Shown here in pieces: positions 1-12,655 of a DNA stretch of 64,000 nucleotides. Each line of letters opens with the position of its first letter. The stretch's first letter is position 1. The stretch is from Oidiodendron maius Zn (lineage: Eukaryota > Ascomycota > Leotiomycetes > Myxotrichaceae), in assembly GCA_000827325.1 (NCBI GenBank), contig KN832889.1, forward strand, positions 310,001 to 374,000. Reading direction: 5' to 3'. The translations under genes and the position numbers were made by a program. The notes under the pieces were generated by a model. That model made no database searches and was not told the origin of the DNA. It worked only from the letters and a program-made list of their open reading frames with translations.

Positions 1-586
1 TTTCTGTAGTTCTTCCGAGATCAGACGCTTGCTTAACAGCTGCACCCGGTTGCACCGCATCCGTAGCGGTTAATGCCTCGGGCGCTTCTTTCGTCTCTGT
101 CTCTCCATCTAAAAGAGCCCGAATATTACTTTCCTGCCTCTGGCGTACCAACTCACACTCTCCCCTTCGAATTAGTGCAGCGTAAGAAATGACTTCCGAC
201 ATCATCAACACTTTGGACTTTAACCTATCTAGCTGGACCAATAAAGCATTAGCCTTGGACTCCTCGAGGTCCTTGCCTTTCGTGGGCCTGTCATCGCGAC
301 TGTTTTCAACTACTTCTTCAACTCGCCGGAAGACTGCATCAAATCCTGCCAAGATCTCTTCGATTGAGCTTAGCGCAGCGGTCGATAGGATTGTTTTGTT
401 CCTCTCTATATTGAATTTATTCTCGAGAGCATCTCTCGTAAGCTGCAGCCCATCAACGAGACGTTGGAGATTGACTTTAGCATCCTTTCCCTTCCCGCCG
501 GGCTGTGCCTGTGTGGAAAGCTGTCGGGCAAGCTCTACAGCTTTGACGATGCTGATGGATAGGCCTTCGATCTTCTGGTCTGTCAT
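1..586 (-). CDS. Unknown coiled-coil protein, N-terminal part (runs off left edge)
   Basis: The frame opens at an ATG at 586 and stays open without a stop to the window edge, giving at least 195 residues. It begins MTDQKIEGLS and is rich in charged heptad-like stretches (LQRLVDGLQL, FRRVEEVVE, LLVQLDRLKSK), so it is probably largely alpha-helical or coiled coil, with an acidic low-complexity tail near the edge. No signal peptide or membrane segment is visible. I do not recognise the family; the all-helical start resembles N-terminal domains of fungal STAND-type proteins only in a general way. An opposite-strand reading of 144 codons over the same DNA looks like a shadow. The remainder of the gene lies outside the window. 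Confidence 0.55.
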   Translation of the reverse strand, partial: MTDQKIEGLSISIVKAVELARQLSTQAQPGGKGKDAKVNLQRLVDGLQLTRDALENKFNIERNKTILSTAALSSIEEILAGFDAVFRRVEEVVENSRDDRPTKGKDLEESKANALLVQLDRLKSKVLMMSEVISYAALIRRGECELVRQRQESNIRALLDGETETKEAPEALTATDAVQPGAAVKQASDLGRTTE

Positions 587-1590
587 TTTCGATGATGGGC
601 GAGAGATATTTTTATATATATGAGAATTGTGTCATGTCCTCATACATTTGCAGAAATCAGTGCTTTTAAATCTTTCGAAGCCCCACCTCGTTAGGATATA
701 AGTGCCTAAGGCTAATTACTCGTCATCGCACTTAAATTCCCGCTTTTTCAGTCACCCCACTACTAACTTTGGACGCCAGCGCCATGATCAATGAGAGCGG
801 TGGTCACCAAGGGGAGAGATTGTACTTCTTGATGAGGAGAATTTCGCTAGCTATTGTACGCAGTATTTCTCCTCTCTCCTCGAATCCCCCATGATCAAGA
901 TCATGAAATTGTTCATTGCTCAATGGTGTACTGCCGGGGTATCCTTGACGGTTCATACAAAATAGCCGTACGCCTGCTGTAGCACAATTTCACTACTTTA
1001 AAATGGGCCAATCTCAATTAGTAGTACGGCCATTATTGGTCATACTAGGCATGTAAGCAGTCACTCCCGGTGAGCAGTTACTTCCGGTAGTCATTTACTC
1101 CCGGTAAGCACGGTCGATAAAATTGTAAGAGGTTAGATCTTAAAACGTGACAAACTAATGGATCCTACTATGACCTGTGCTCAAGCTACCTAAGTATTAA
1201 TATTTTCTTGCTATATAATTATTAGCTCGTTAGGTACATGCGCACTTAGTTGGCCGGTAGAGGCGAGCCAACAATCAATAGGTTTCTCGTCTCTCTTTAT
1301 CGACAACATTTATAATAGAAAGTAGTTGTCGTTGTTTTATTATATTCAACCTATATCTATAACGCTTCAATCTATAACGATAGGAGTATACAATGGAGAG
1401 AATCTGCCTCGGTATAGGCTGGAAGGTAAAAACAAAGAAGAAAAAAAAGGGAATGTAGCCATCGTCGGAGTGAAACGCCCTATTCAGACTTATTAGGGGA
1501 CATTAAAAATGCGTGGCCAGATAAAGGAGTGTACAAAAGTCTCATCCACATTTAGAAAAAGACTCCCTACCCCCATTCCTGCCAAGCAGT
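587..1590. other. Intergenic region, no gene seen
   Basis: No convincing coding frame. It holds the start-side flank of the left-edge gene and the 3' flank of the ABC transporter. Around 1057-1110 there are three imperfect copies of a 17-19 nt unit of the type AGTCACTCCCGGTGAGC. The rest is moderately AT-rich single-copy-looking DNA. Confidence 0.5.
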
Positions 1591-4500
1591 TCACTCCTGC
1601 TTCTTCTTGCCCCACATCCTCTTCTTGGGCACTCTTGTCAGCCAGTAAACGAAAATCGCACCAGCAATGTTGAAGGCACTATATGAGAGGAAGATGCCGA
1701 AGTTCCTCCATCGTTGATCGTAGTATGCGTGAGAGCTGGCGAGGTAAGTGTTGGTATCACTTATAGTACAGAACGAGCATGTATCAGTGGCGTTGGAGTC
1801 CAGCAGGTATCCGCCCATTTCCGTGATGTAATTGTTCATGTACTCGCCGCAGGTCTGGCCGGCGACTGGGGCGAAGTGGAGAAACTCATTGGTGGCACAA
1901 ACCACGTTCGTGTTTGCGACAGCGACTGAAATCATGGCTGTTGCTAAGTAGGTGAATGGCGAGACACGATACATGAAGATCCAAAAATGCGGGAAGGTGT
2001 CGGGATTGGCGAGGATACCACAGAAGATAAGACACAGCATGAAGAGCAAGTTAGCGGCATTGCCTCCAGCCTCAGCAGAGTTGAACCCAGCGATGACCAT
2101 GTCGGTAAAGGTGCAGGTAAACATCAGAAAGGCCCATAACAGGAGGAACATGAGGGCACCGCGTTCGTGTACTTGGCCTGCTGGCTCGGCATTTTTGTAT
2201 AGGCCAATTGGGTAGTAGAAGCAGAGGAACATGAGTAGCGACATTAGAGTGTTCCAAGGGATCTCAACGATAATCTGAGAAAGCATGAAGACCTTCCAGG
2301 AATAGACCTTGGACGGACGCTCACGCACCTCATACAGAGACCGTTGGACGACGAAGTATGGCATTGTTTGTTGGACGAGCTGACCGAAGACGGTCAAGAG
2401 ATTGAACACGGAAAAGGTTTGGTTCTGTAATCCCTGTATAGTATTCGGGGCGTTAAAGAATGCGAACCCAATAAACATCGAGATGAGAATACATAAAGAG
2501 GCCTTGGAGTAGATATAGGAAGGTGTCCGCCAGTACTGCTGGAAGACACGATGCGTAACTTCAAATAGCTGGACAGAAAAAGGCGCTGCGAATTCTTGGA
2601 AACCGGCCGGTTCATCGCCTGGCGTTTGAGTATCCCTGGCATGGCTCTTAAGTGACTGGAGTTCGGTCTGGACAGCCTCAAATTCGAGACTACTCCGCCA
2701 GGTCTTATACCAATCAACGTCAGATATCGATCCAGGAGCAGCGCCAATAGCTTCCAACATCCACTCTGCGGGATTTGCATCCGGTGGGCATGAGGGAGCG
2801 CCGTTGTGTTCAAAGTAGTCTATCATAGTCTTGGAGTTTTTGCCAATATCTCCAAAGTAAACCGTCCTTCCGCCTTTAGCCAAGAAGAGCAAGCGGTCAA
2901 ACCGCTGAAAAAGCATAGCCGATGGTTGATGGATAGTACAAAGGATCGCCTGTCCAGATTTTGTAAGCTTCTCCAGAAGATCAAGGATAGCCCAAGAGGT
3001 CTGGCTATCAAGGCCAGAGGTTGGCTCGTCAACAAAGAGCAATAAGGGTGGTTTGGCCGCAAGTTCAACGCCAATGGTAAGACGTTTTCGCTGTTCGACA
3101 TTAAGGCCTTCACCAAGAATCCCAACGACGGCGTCAGCATACTCTTCCATATCCAAGAGCTTAATAACTTCGTCAACGTAGGCGAGCTTCTCCTTTCGCG
3201 AGACATGGGCTGGCTGGCGCAAGAGTGCACTGAAGTTCAATGCTTCTCTAACAGTAGTGGTTTCGAGATGGAGATCTTGTTGCTGAACGTATCCTGTATT
3301 TCTCTGGAATGAGGCGTCGCGAAGCTTGCCGTTAACAAGCATCTCACCAGTAATAACGCCCATTGACGTTCGGTCAGCTAAACAGTCGAGCAAAGTAGTC
3401 TTCCCAGCGCCAGATACGCCCATTAGCGCGGTAAGAGTGCCTGGTTTGACCCAACCATCAACGTTGTCGAGAATACGGCGAGTTTCGCTCTTGATCTTGA
3501 CATCGTAGCATACATTACTTGAAAATTTGACGTCAGTCATGCCCGTCAAGGGTATGTAATTTGACTTACTTCCAATGAAAAACATTGGTCTGCTTCTGAA
3601 AAACACTGGAATCCTTATCAGATGTATTCCCTGGGTCTATCTTCGTAGCAATTGCGGTGGGTCCAGACGAAGTCAATATGCCAGATTCGGTGTCACCTTT
3701 TCCTTCCTTGAACTGACTGGGTTTGTGTCCGCGGCGGAAGACAAGCACTTCACCCTTAGATTTCTTGGCGGTGACCAGTTCCGTCATAAGCACGTGCAAG
3801 CCGTTGAAGAAGCTATCTCATTAGCATGCATTGGACAGAGGGTAGAGAAGACGTACATGAGGAAGCCAATAAGAATCCCGACGTTGCGCCATTTATGGCC
3901 GCTTTCATACCGGAAGCTAGAGCCGATATAGGACGTTCCTGACACATAGTCGCTTCCTGCAACGGAACCTACAGTTGCGCATATGCGGTTGGTGGCGTTA
4001 ACATTTTCGTATCCAGGAACCAGAGCGCTCGGGACGAATGTCGTACACAGATATTCAACACCATGGAACTGTACATCATGAGATTCTGTCATGAGGCATT
4101 AAAACATGGTATGATTGAGACTCACCTCGTTAATCATGAGAGACTCGAAGGCATATGCCACAGGGTCAATGTAGTTGATCCATCTGCTCCAACCCAGCAT
4201 GTAATCGATGGGAATTACAAATCCAGTGAACATGACCAGACCTAGGATCAACACGGCCGCTGGCACCATGGCTTGCGATAGTGTTCGAGACGATGAAGCG
4301 ATAGTTCGGAAGATGCCAGACATGGTTAGTACAGTCAGGTAAGACACAAGCAGGAAGAAGAAGAATGCTCCAGGCTCGCGACGCAGGTTGGACATGAAGT
4401 CTAAGTATCATGTTAGTCTTCAGAAAGAGTGGGTCGGGAAAGTAATTGTTGCCATAACATGACCCAGGGCCACATGGTGATGGCGCTGCTCATTTTTCTG

Positions 4501-6465
4501 GCTTCAGGGTAACTTACACAGGACAAGGTTGAACACGATGCTGTTCATGGTCTTATACGGCATATCCATCAACATGGATGCGAATGCCTCGGCAGAAGGG
4601 TGATAGAAAGCGTATCGATCATGCTTCTCGACGATTGCCCGTTGTGCGTAGAGAGTCAAGATTTCTAAGGCCGAGCTGAACGCGTTCATGAGAATAGCGA
4701 AGAAAAGTAGAGCCGCACGTTGATAAAAACTGGACGTGGTAAGTTGCAAGTTAAAGAAGATTGAGGTGATGATCAGGCCCATAATAATATTGGCGATAAG
4801 CTGACCGACAGTGATGGACGGGTCACCGATGAGGCGTCGATATGAGCGCCACAGGCACAGTTGTACCTGTCCAAAATAGGACAACGTGTAGGGAGACTTA
4901 GCCCGCTGCGACCTGGCCTGTTGAGCCCGTTTGTGAGCGCGGAAGGCTTCGGCATCGGGGCCGTCGATGGGATGGGCGATCTTGTATTCCTCAATCTCCG
5001 ACTGTAAAACTTTGTATGCAACGCTATTCTTCCACGCCACTGCAAACTCGTCTGGAGTTCTAGGCACCATGTTCTCAAATCCGGCTCGGACGACGCGTTC
5101 CTGGGGGCTAGTCATAGATGTCAAGAAGTCGGGAGTTGTTTGGCGAGCAAGGCACTCGAAACCCAGATCGACAAAATATTGCTTAGCAGCATCGACTCGA
5201 CCGAAAAAGATCTGACGACCTTCGTAAAGGACAAGGACCTTGTCGAAAAGGTCGTACGCGCTCTGGGGAGCCTGGTAGATTGATACAGCACAAGTACTCT
5301 GGAAAAGCTCCGTCTGAAGTCTGAGCGTTTTGCAGAACTCGATGGCGTTCGCACTGTCCAAACCTCGGGTGGAGTTATCCCAGCACTGAAAGGGTGCACC
5401 AGAAAGAGCAGCCTCGGAAATGGTGACTCGTTTCCTCTCACCACCAGAGACGCCACGGATGTACTCGTTTCCTACTCTAGTATTCCGGGTGTGGCTGATA
5501 CCGAACATTGCCATCACAACATCTCTCAAGTGGTCCGAGAACATTGCGTGAGTAATGTTCTGGGGCAGACTCCGGGGAGCTCGGGCGCGAGAGGCGAAGG
5601 TAAGAGTTTCACCAACGGTGAGCATGGGGAAATGGACATCCACTTCGGCAGTGTAGATGGTCTCGCCACGATGCGCGGTGTGGATTTCCTTGGAGGTCAA
5701 ACCCTGGTAGTTGAAATAAGAACCCTCGTCCACATAAAGGCCATTCGTCTCGCCTGCAATCGTCTTCAGGAACGTACTGCAACCAGATCCAGGAGGACCC
5801 AAAACGACAAGCATTTCACCATTATGTACAACTCCGTCAAAGTTGCGCAGGATGTCGATGCGGCGCTTGCTGTAGCCAAATGCCCGGCGCACCATACCGA
5901 TAGCTTCTAGCCATACGTTGGCAACATCCTTCTGGTAGTCAGTTCCAGCGCCGAATCCATAAACGTTTAGGTTCTGAAAGCAAACGCCACTTGTTCGGAA
6001 CTCAGTTCCTTCGGCAGCTACCTGTTCGACAATTGCTTTCGCCCAATTGCGGGCGTTAAACTTAGGACTGTTGGGATTCAGAGGCGAATCTGGGTCTGTG
6101 TGGGCCGCAAACACACTACCATGAGAAGGCACAGTACCAGAAGCTTTAGACTGCAAGGTATATGTACGTGCAAGGTCCTGCACTTCGCTCCGCCTCCGAT
6201 TTTGCTCTAAATCGTCACCACCATCTTCCTTGCTGGTATCGTAGTCTGTCACTATCTCCTTCTCTTGAGTGGCAGCGTCAGCATGCTCAGCGACCGAGGC
6301 GGCACTAAATTCCAGAGAGTTATTGTTGTTATAGGGTGCAGCTCCAACTGCAGAGTGCGAATGTTCACTGTCGTCACTCACGACCCCGTGATAAGAATTC
6401 GGAACACCAGTTGTTCTGGCCGTGTAGTCGTTGCTGCCGAAGAGATTGCTACCCATGAAGGCCAT
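1591..6465 (-). CDS. PDR-type (ABCG, full-size) ABC multidrug exporter
   Basis: Five exons, 6465-4518, 4400-4126, 4068-3857, 3812-3570 and 3517-1591, join in frame to 1534 residues, the normal size for fungal pleiotropic-drug-resistance pumps (CDR/AtrB type; plasma membrane; drug and xenobiotic efflux). Order is NBD1-TMD1-NBD2-TMD2. NBD1 (Walker A near residue 222) has the fungal degenerate Walker [10 protein letters not shown], with Cys for the usual Lys, the signature VSGGERKR and the degenerate Walker [14 protein letters not shown]2 (Walker A near 924) has canonical GVSGAGKTT, a degenerate signature LNVEQRKR and [11 protein letters not shown]. This asymmetry is a family hallmark, not damage. 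The four introns are 44-117 nt with good GTRNGT donors. The start has an A/G-rich context GCGATGGCC. It is divergent from a Zn2Cys6 regulator, 647 bp away, which may control it. Subfamily and substrates cannot be read from the sequence alone. Confidence 0.95.
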
Positions 6466-7112
6466 CGCCTCCAGCTGTATTCAGCCCGTCCTGGCCAGGC
6501 AATGCACACAGTAATGTTTATGGTTCGATACCGGGTAGCTAGAGCGAGCCCTGAAACTCCTGAAAGGAGAGTGATACGAACGAAGGATATATAATGAATG
6601 GGCGAAGGATGCGCATCATCAAAGCACGGGACTTGCGCCGAAACCTGACTTTAGAATTGAGCAAACAGATAGGGGGCTCTTCGATCTTAACACCTAACGC
6701 CACCAACTGGACCCGGCCAACATCCCGAACCAAGAAATATGCTGGCGAGGCTGCACTGGGGTTCGGGTACTGGCAGATCCGGGCTGCCCATCGGTTTTCG
6801 GCGTACGCAAATGCTCCTCCTAGGGTTTAGAGGGCCTGGTGCCAAGCATTTCTCGACTGAAAAATGATTTGCGGTCGCGGCGGACGGAGGTATGGAACAG
6901 CTTTGGCTCCGGCCAACCCGCACTAAAAGTGTTAGATGGTTGGCAAATCCCCTGTCACGGTACCACCGGCTAGAAGTCCCCCCTTTTCGGCGTTCGGAGG
7001 CACTGTTTATCCACGACCGAAAACCCTCACGGCATTGCCCTCGACGATATCAATCAACACTCGTACGTACTTTTTCCGCTGCCCACAGTTTCATCCCCGC
7101 TCCATTTCCCTC
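6466..7112. promoter_or_regulatory. Shared divergent promoter, ABC exporter / Zn2Cys6 regulator
   Basis: This 647-bp gap separates the two divergent start codons and must hold both promoters. A dense run of CGG triplets lies at 6871-6890 (GCGGTCGCGGCGGACGGAGG), and further CGG/CCG pairs occur near 6778-6795 and 6946-6990. CGG is the core half-site of Zn2Cys6 proteins, so auto- and cross-regulation by the neighbouring factor is plausible. That is inference; no site has been tested. Confidence 0.4.
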
Positions 7113-9723
7113 ATGAATGACGCTCGCACTTCGGCCTCTCCCGGCTCTTGCGGCATTGGGCAGCAGCAGATCGCGCAATGGGCTTGCACGGTTTGCCGGG
7201 CCAAAAAGGTACTTTCGTACACCACTTTGGCTCTGGTGATGGGTTAAGATAATGTTACATTAACCGCGCAGTCAGGTCAAATGTGATCGGATATTGCCAA
7301 ACTGCACTGGCTGCTCAAATAAACCCGACCGATGTAAATATGAAACAAAAAGGAAAAGGGTCGAACGTCGGTCGTAAGTTATTGGCCCCACAGTCTCGAC
7401 CTGCATTAATCGTAGCCGACCAGCACCTACCAAGACGTGGTAGAACGCTTAGCAAAGATGGAAAGCATCGTGAAGGAATTCTCAAGAACAAAGGTCTCAA
7501 CTCCAACAAGCAGTGATTTCGAGTCGGATCCCTACCCGCAGACCATCCCGAGAGTGGAGAGTACTTGGCTCGATTCATCGAGCAAGCCAGTCTTCGAGGA
7601 CGATAGACGCCCAAATTCGTCTGCAGCCCCAATACCAATGAATGCCCAGCCAACCATGGCCGAATTTGCGCCTCCTCTGAACTACGATGGATCCACTCTC
7701 GTCGACAACGACCTGGACGTTGAATATACAGGTACGGCACTCAGTCCAATTACCTTCCTCAAACTAACTCTCAAGGCTCGTTTTGCATCTTCTCACCCCA
7801 AGGTGTCCGATGGGTAAATGAATTAGTTGGTGATGATTGTTTTAGTCAGGCAGTGTCCATCCTGAAATCGACGCCGCCGTCTCGGAATCGCGACTACGAG
7901 GCCTTGCCATCCATCCACCCGCTTCCGTCCAGATCGGTAATGATTGACTGTGTAAATGGTAACTACGTATATCAGGCTAGAGTATCAGAATCTGACAACG
8001 GCCATACAGATTATCTCATAACGGTAAACCGTTATATGCCCCTGTTTGATGGCGAAGACATAATCCACGGAGTTGAAAGTTATTCCTCGACAGGAATATC
8101 ATCATCGCGGAGCTGGTTCGTCGCTATCAATGTAATCCTAGGAACTACTCTCCGGAAATTTAGCGGTATGCAGAATTCGGTGGAATGTGATAAGTATATA
8201 GGAAATGCAATGGCGATGATCCCATCTATCATGATGTCGAAGCCCAACCCAGTCAATGCGGGCGCAATGGTATCAATGGTAATTTTTGTTCAGCTTGAAC
8301 GTTGAAGAGCTACGCTGATATATCAGGCACTACACTTTATGCTTCTTTCTGAGAATCAGACTGCTATCATTATCCTGGGAGCCGCAATACAATTGATGGT
8401 TTTGGGCGGTTATTACACTCCGAGAAGACGGCCAGGCCAAACATGCAAGGAAAAATTTCGCGAAAGACGGCTATTTTGGCAAGCCTTTGTTTTTGACCAT
8501 GACCTAGCTTTACAGGTCGGGAAACCACCCATAATTGGCCCTGACTTCGTCATTGACTTGCCGGATGAGTTGCCGGAGGATGGAGCAGGCATCGTGGCGC
8601 TTGACAACGGCACTACTCTTAATATCCTGCGAGAACAAGTGAGACTGGCCCGGATAAAGAGCAAGGTGTATTCACTTCTCTACGCCAAAGATGCTGCCAA
8701 GAGGGGCGATCATGAGGAACTAAAAATTATTGCCGATCTCGATTCAGAGCTCTATGCCTGGAAAGCACGCATTCCAGAGGTCACCAGGTCCGGTATAGTA
8801 GAAGAGCAAGATAATAAGGATCCTGGGTTGATTTTCCTTACGATACTGCATTACACATATTACCAGTTAATAATCGTAGTTCATTCCTTTATCTTTCAAT
8901 CTTCGAGCTTGGTCGAGTCTGATGAAAACTTTGACAGGGTATTGTCAAGTGTTACTCTTTGTGTAGGAGCTGCGAGAGCAACTATATCGTTACTCAATTT
9001 TCATGAAGACGGCCACCCATTCAGCATGTATGTATGGATTTACATTTTCTCGTATTCTCAGAATTTGAACATAAGATGCGTGCTAATATATCTAATTCAA
9101 GACATCTTCTGAATAGCGTCTCTTGGAGCATCGATATTATTTTTATCAATATTCTGCAGAACAAGGGGACTATAAGTGCACGGGAGGACCTTAGCTTGCT
9201 AGGAAAGATCATCTCCCTTTTCAAAAAATACGATCCAAATTACGCTGCCTCCATCTCCTTTCGAATCGCTAAAGTTTTCTATCAAGTTGCCTGGAAAGCT
9301 CTCCAGAATCATGCTCTCTACCAAATCCCTCCACCAAATCAACTCCGTCCACCAACTGATGTTCGTATATCTAAGGCTTGGGACAGACATATACAGTCAA
9401 AGGCGGCCCCCCACGACATATCTGCATCTAATCCACTGGAATCCACCCAGGGACTATTTTACAACCAGACAGCTGCCACGCAATCTACTTTTCTGTCGGA
9501 TCAACAAATAGCAGAGACTTTCAATCCTACAACGGATGATAAATTTTACAATCCTAGACTAAGTCACAATTCGAGCAATAATATGGATTGGACTGGTCAG
9601 GATCAAGGAGGCTTGAATTCAGAATGGCGCTTATCTTTAGGTCTAGATCCACAGCACTGGCAAGGTCTATGGAATACAGCAGCATTACTTGAGGAGGAGA
9701 CAGGAGAGGAAAATACGAATTAA
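7113..9723 (+). CDS. Zn2Cys6 transcription factor with fungal-specific TF domain
   Basis: Six exons, 7113-7208, 7276-7373, 7424-7731, 7776-8278, 8327-9027 and 9102-9723, join in frame to 775 residues. The binuclear zinc cluster has C25, C28, C35, C42, C45 and C52 (CX2CX6CX6CX2CX6C), followed by a basic linker (KRKRVERR) and a short heptad segment VERLAKMESIV for dimerisation. The middle part has the fungal_trans features (WVNELVGDD, GAMVSMALHFMLLS, RERRLFWQAFVFD). The first intron splits the zinc cluster, which is common in this family; its donor GTACTT is weak. The gene is nuclear by family. Its divergent placement beside the PDR exporter suggests local control of export. The broken AttH-like gene downstream hints that the two once belonged to a metabolite cluster. 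The target pathway is unknown. Confidence 0.88.
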
Positions 9724-10440
9724 ATCCTTTTTTTTTGTAAAATAAAACAGAAGCATTCGTGTTTCACTAGTAAGTAACGGATATAACTAGAATATTAGAT
9801 TAGAATTAGAATAATGTTAAGAAGAAAGCGTCCAGTCAATTATTTAAAACTTCCTTTATAAAATTAATGCGTTTCGCATTTTACAGAAGTCAGAATCTGG
9901 TCCTCTGTAAAGGTGAAATTAATCTAGGAAATATAAATGATAATTTTCGAATGTCCGATGGTCTCCTAACTCTTGCCAAGTAGGGCTATTGACATGACTA
10001 TTACCTCGCTCGAACGAAATTACCGACCGGACCCGTGATGATCGTAGGGAGCTGTTCTGGACATTAAATAGCTGGGACAATCCGAGATTCTCTGTATCAA
10101 CTTTTCTTGCTGCATGAACTTATCCGAGAAACACCTTGCCAGTAAATTACCGTATCAATTCTTCAGTCCATACTGCGGCTCTGTATTTTCGGCTATCCTC
10201 GTCCATCTCTTCCCTTCGCGATACACGCTACTAGATTCCGCCCTGAAAGTGGTGGCCTCTTATTCAATAGGATAGTAGGGAGCAAGAAGAATTCATGAGA
10301 CCATCCAGGACGTGACGAAGCTAACATAATATATGAAGGCCACTCTGCCTTTTCCGTCTGACCTTCCAGGACCCCAAACAAACATCTCAGGGGCAGGGAA
10401 ATCTTTCTAGTCATCGTCTTTTATATGGATCTGATAACCA
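9724..10440. other. Intergenic, AT-rich, no gene seen
   Basis: Downstream of the regulator the sequence is AT-rich (oligo-T at 9728, runs of ATTAGA-like repeats near 9785-9815) and has no frame with protein-like composition longer than about 70 codons. Confidence 0.45.
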
Positions 10441-11311
10441 CGAGTACTTGTATCGCATGTTATCACCGGCCTAGGAATTGTCCGTATTGCGAACTCGGCA
10501 TATCCAGAATCTGTGCTTGATATTGCCGGTCCTTCACGATACGAAAATTTTGAGTCAACATCTCAAGTCCGTTTTCCAAACAGCGGAAATTTCAACGTGA
10601 TCCTTCCTATTTTGGGTTCAGCGCTGCTGGGCCTGCTGGTGACGTTACAAATTGCGAACGTGGATCCAGGTACCTGGGCTTCAGTTTGACCTAAATTTTG
10701 AGCTATCTGCCCCTGTTTTGCTGAATGGTGGTCTTGGCGTTTTCAAGATTGGGAGTGACATTGCTAATACTATCCATGGATGGAGCATGCCTACTGGGAA
10801 AACTGCTGGTTGGCTCGCTTTCAACGGGCCTAAGTTTACTATTGATACTGAGGAGAGTCTGACATGATACGATAGACAGTGGGCAGGTGCGCCAGCAAAT
10901 TGGACATGGCTTGAACTCTATATCGAAAGCGGAAATCCCAAAGTGGCTGACATACCTATGTCGATCCGGCTTTGGGACAACCATGAATCTGGCATTGAAG
11001 AATTCGCTTCTATAAGAGAAGCAGGAGTTGTACAGAGCATTATACCTGTAATATCACTGAAGCCCTCTGTACGGACGTACACTTCTCAAGAGACCGGAAT
11101 CGTGTATGCACTCAACTGGCTCTTGAAATTGGCTGATGGGGCGGCGCTCTGGATATCTAGCGTGCGAGCTGACCAAGAAATATATGCTTCTGGTGGCCTA
11201 TTTGTAACATTTGAAGGATATGTCAAAGTCACAGGTGCTTTCAAGGGCATTTCGGAGGCTGGGGACATAGGCTCGTCGAGATTAGCCCTCTTACTGGTTA
11301 GGCCTCTGTAA
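10440..11311 (+). pseudogene. Broken AttH/CrtC-like lipocalin-fold gene
   Basis: Two stretches in the same frame, roughly 10652-10867 and 10868-11311, are separated only by a TGA at 10865-10867. It lies in a motif that normally reads W-Y-D-R-Q-W-G; here it reads stop-Y-D-R-Q-W-A, so TGG has become TGA. Downstream the family pattern continues (APANWTWLELYIES, ISSVRADQEIYASG, FEGYVKVTGAFKG). AttH/CrtC-like proteins include fungal carotenoid-hydratase-like enzymes and lipocalin-fold Diels-Alderases of decalin pathways, but many are uncharacterised. The N-terminal part, upstream of about 10650, is not open in one frame, and the usual signal peptide or first strand is unclear. I call it a pseudogene of a host biosynthetic-type gene. 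An alternative is sequencing error at the TGA. Confidence 0.65.
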
Positions 11312-12655
11312 CGTATCTAAAGTCACCTAATAGTAGAAGTGGCTCCTTAGCGTAACATTTCTAAAGTCAATTCTTAATAATAGAAGTGGTTCCCTGATTT
11401 TCCGTTTAAATCAAACGTGAATCTAGTATCAAGTGTTGCATGCCAGGTCATTGGACACGAGGGTGAGGAGTCGCGCGCCGCAGAGCCAAGTTCTGAGATT
11501 TCTGAATATAAAAGAGTTCTCTAAATTCCCAGTCTGATCCACTGGCGGCGAAGTAGGCCCTGCGCTTAGTCAATAGTGCTGTGAGTTGTTTATGACAATC
11601 TGTGGGGAAAAGCCGAGGCTGAACCGCGGGGTTTGACGGTGTTTGGCGGTGGCATCACGAATGCGGTGGTTGGATCAGCCAAGTTCACCAAGCAATTCAT
11701 CCATCGTTCCGTGGGCGATTAATAATATAATAATTGATTCGATGGCAAGAATTGCGGCTTCGGCAGTTTTGTGACATATGTGAGTACTTCTCGCAACTCG
11801 GGCGCCGATGGAGTAAATTTTGGAGCTCGCTGCCCAACGCTTTAATAACTCTCCGCTGCGTATTAGCAAAAATCCCTTGATTAATCGACGTCACATTTAC
11901 TTGCCTTTGCAGATATGGGTTTTCCGGATAACGTCAAGTGTTTTACCAATAGCCACATGTATAGCGGGTGCGGTGACGGCGTCAATGTTTGGTCACGTGG
12001 TGGCATGTTATCGGGAAGAAGTCTTGTGGAAAGAAGAGCAGCAAACTCTGCCGCAGCAGGAACGATGACCTTGTCTTCCCTGAATGAGCATGGATTGTGT
12101 AGAGCCCAATTAGAGATCACGCCGGAAGAGATCTGCTCAAGGTTTACCATCCACAAATTGACATTTCCTTCGATCCTGGAGATTTGTACGCAAGAGAATA
12201 GCAGTACTTGGAGGCTAATCATAGATATACCCAGGGCTATCAGCAAGCAGAATAATGAAGTTATCCATATCTATCCATCTAGTTCAGCTGTAATTCTTCA
12301 TTAATCTTATCAATGCCGTGGGGAAGTTAAGCCACAAGAGCGGTCGCTACTAAAAGTCTTGGAATTTTAAAATAGCGGCCTATATCTTTCTGTTGGCCAA
12401 TTTGGAGAGCGGCTTCGGACCCTGATAAATCAAGGTCAATTTGTGCTAAATGAGTACGCCCATTTGTTTCCTGGGGTTATGTGGGGCCTTGTCTCCCACT
12501 CTCGGCCCTTCAAAGGCCGGTAGATTTGAGACTACCTCGAACTATCCTTGTATATGCGAACGATCTTCATATCTTTAATATAGAACCCTCTCACGAAACT
12601 CATCTTTATTGCTGTCCACAACTCATCCCAGCTATTCAGAATAGCTTAAGAAGAT
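11312..12655. other. Intergenic, no supported gene
   Basis: No frame shows family features. A plus-strand frame at 11820-12068 has one hydrophobic stretch (ITSSVLPIATCIAGAVTASMFG), but it lacks clear gene context and I do not annotate it. The last 200 bp should hold the promoter of the SDR gene. Confidence 0.4.

Noticed and set aside
189-623. Plus-strand frame of 144 codons at the left end
   Set aside because: Ser/Arg/Leu-rich composition and overlap with a better minus-strand frame that runs open to the edge; I treat it as a shadow.
11820-12068. Short plus-strand frame with one hydrophobic stretch
   Set aside because: No homologous pattern and no splice or start support; too short to claim.
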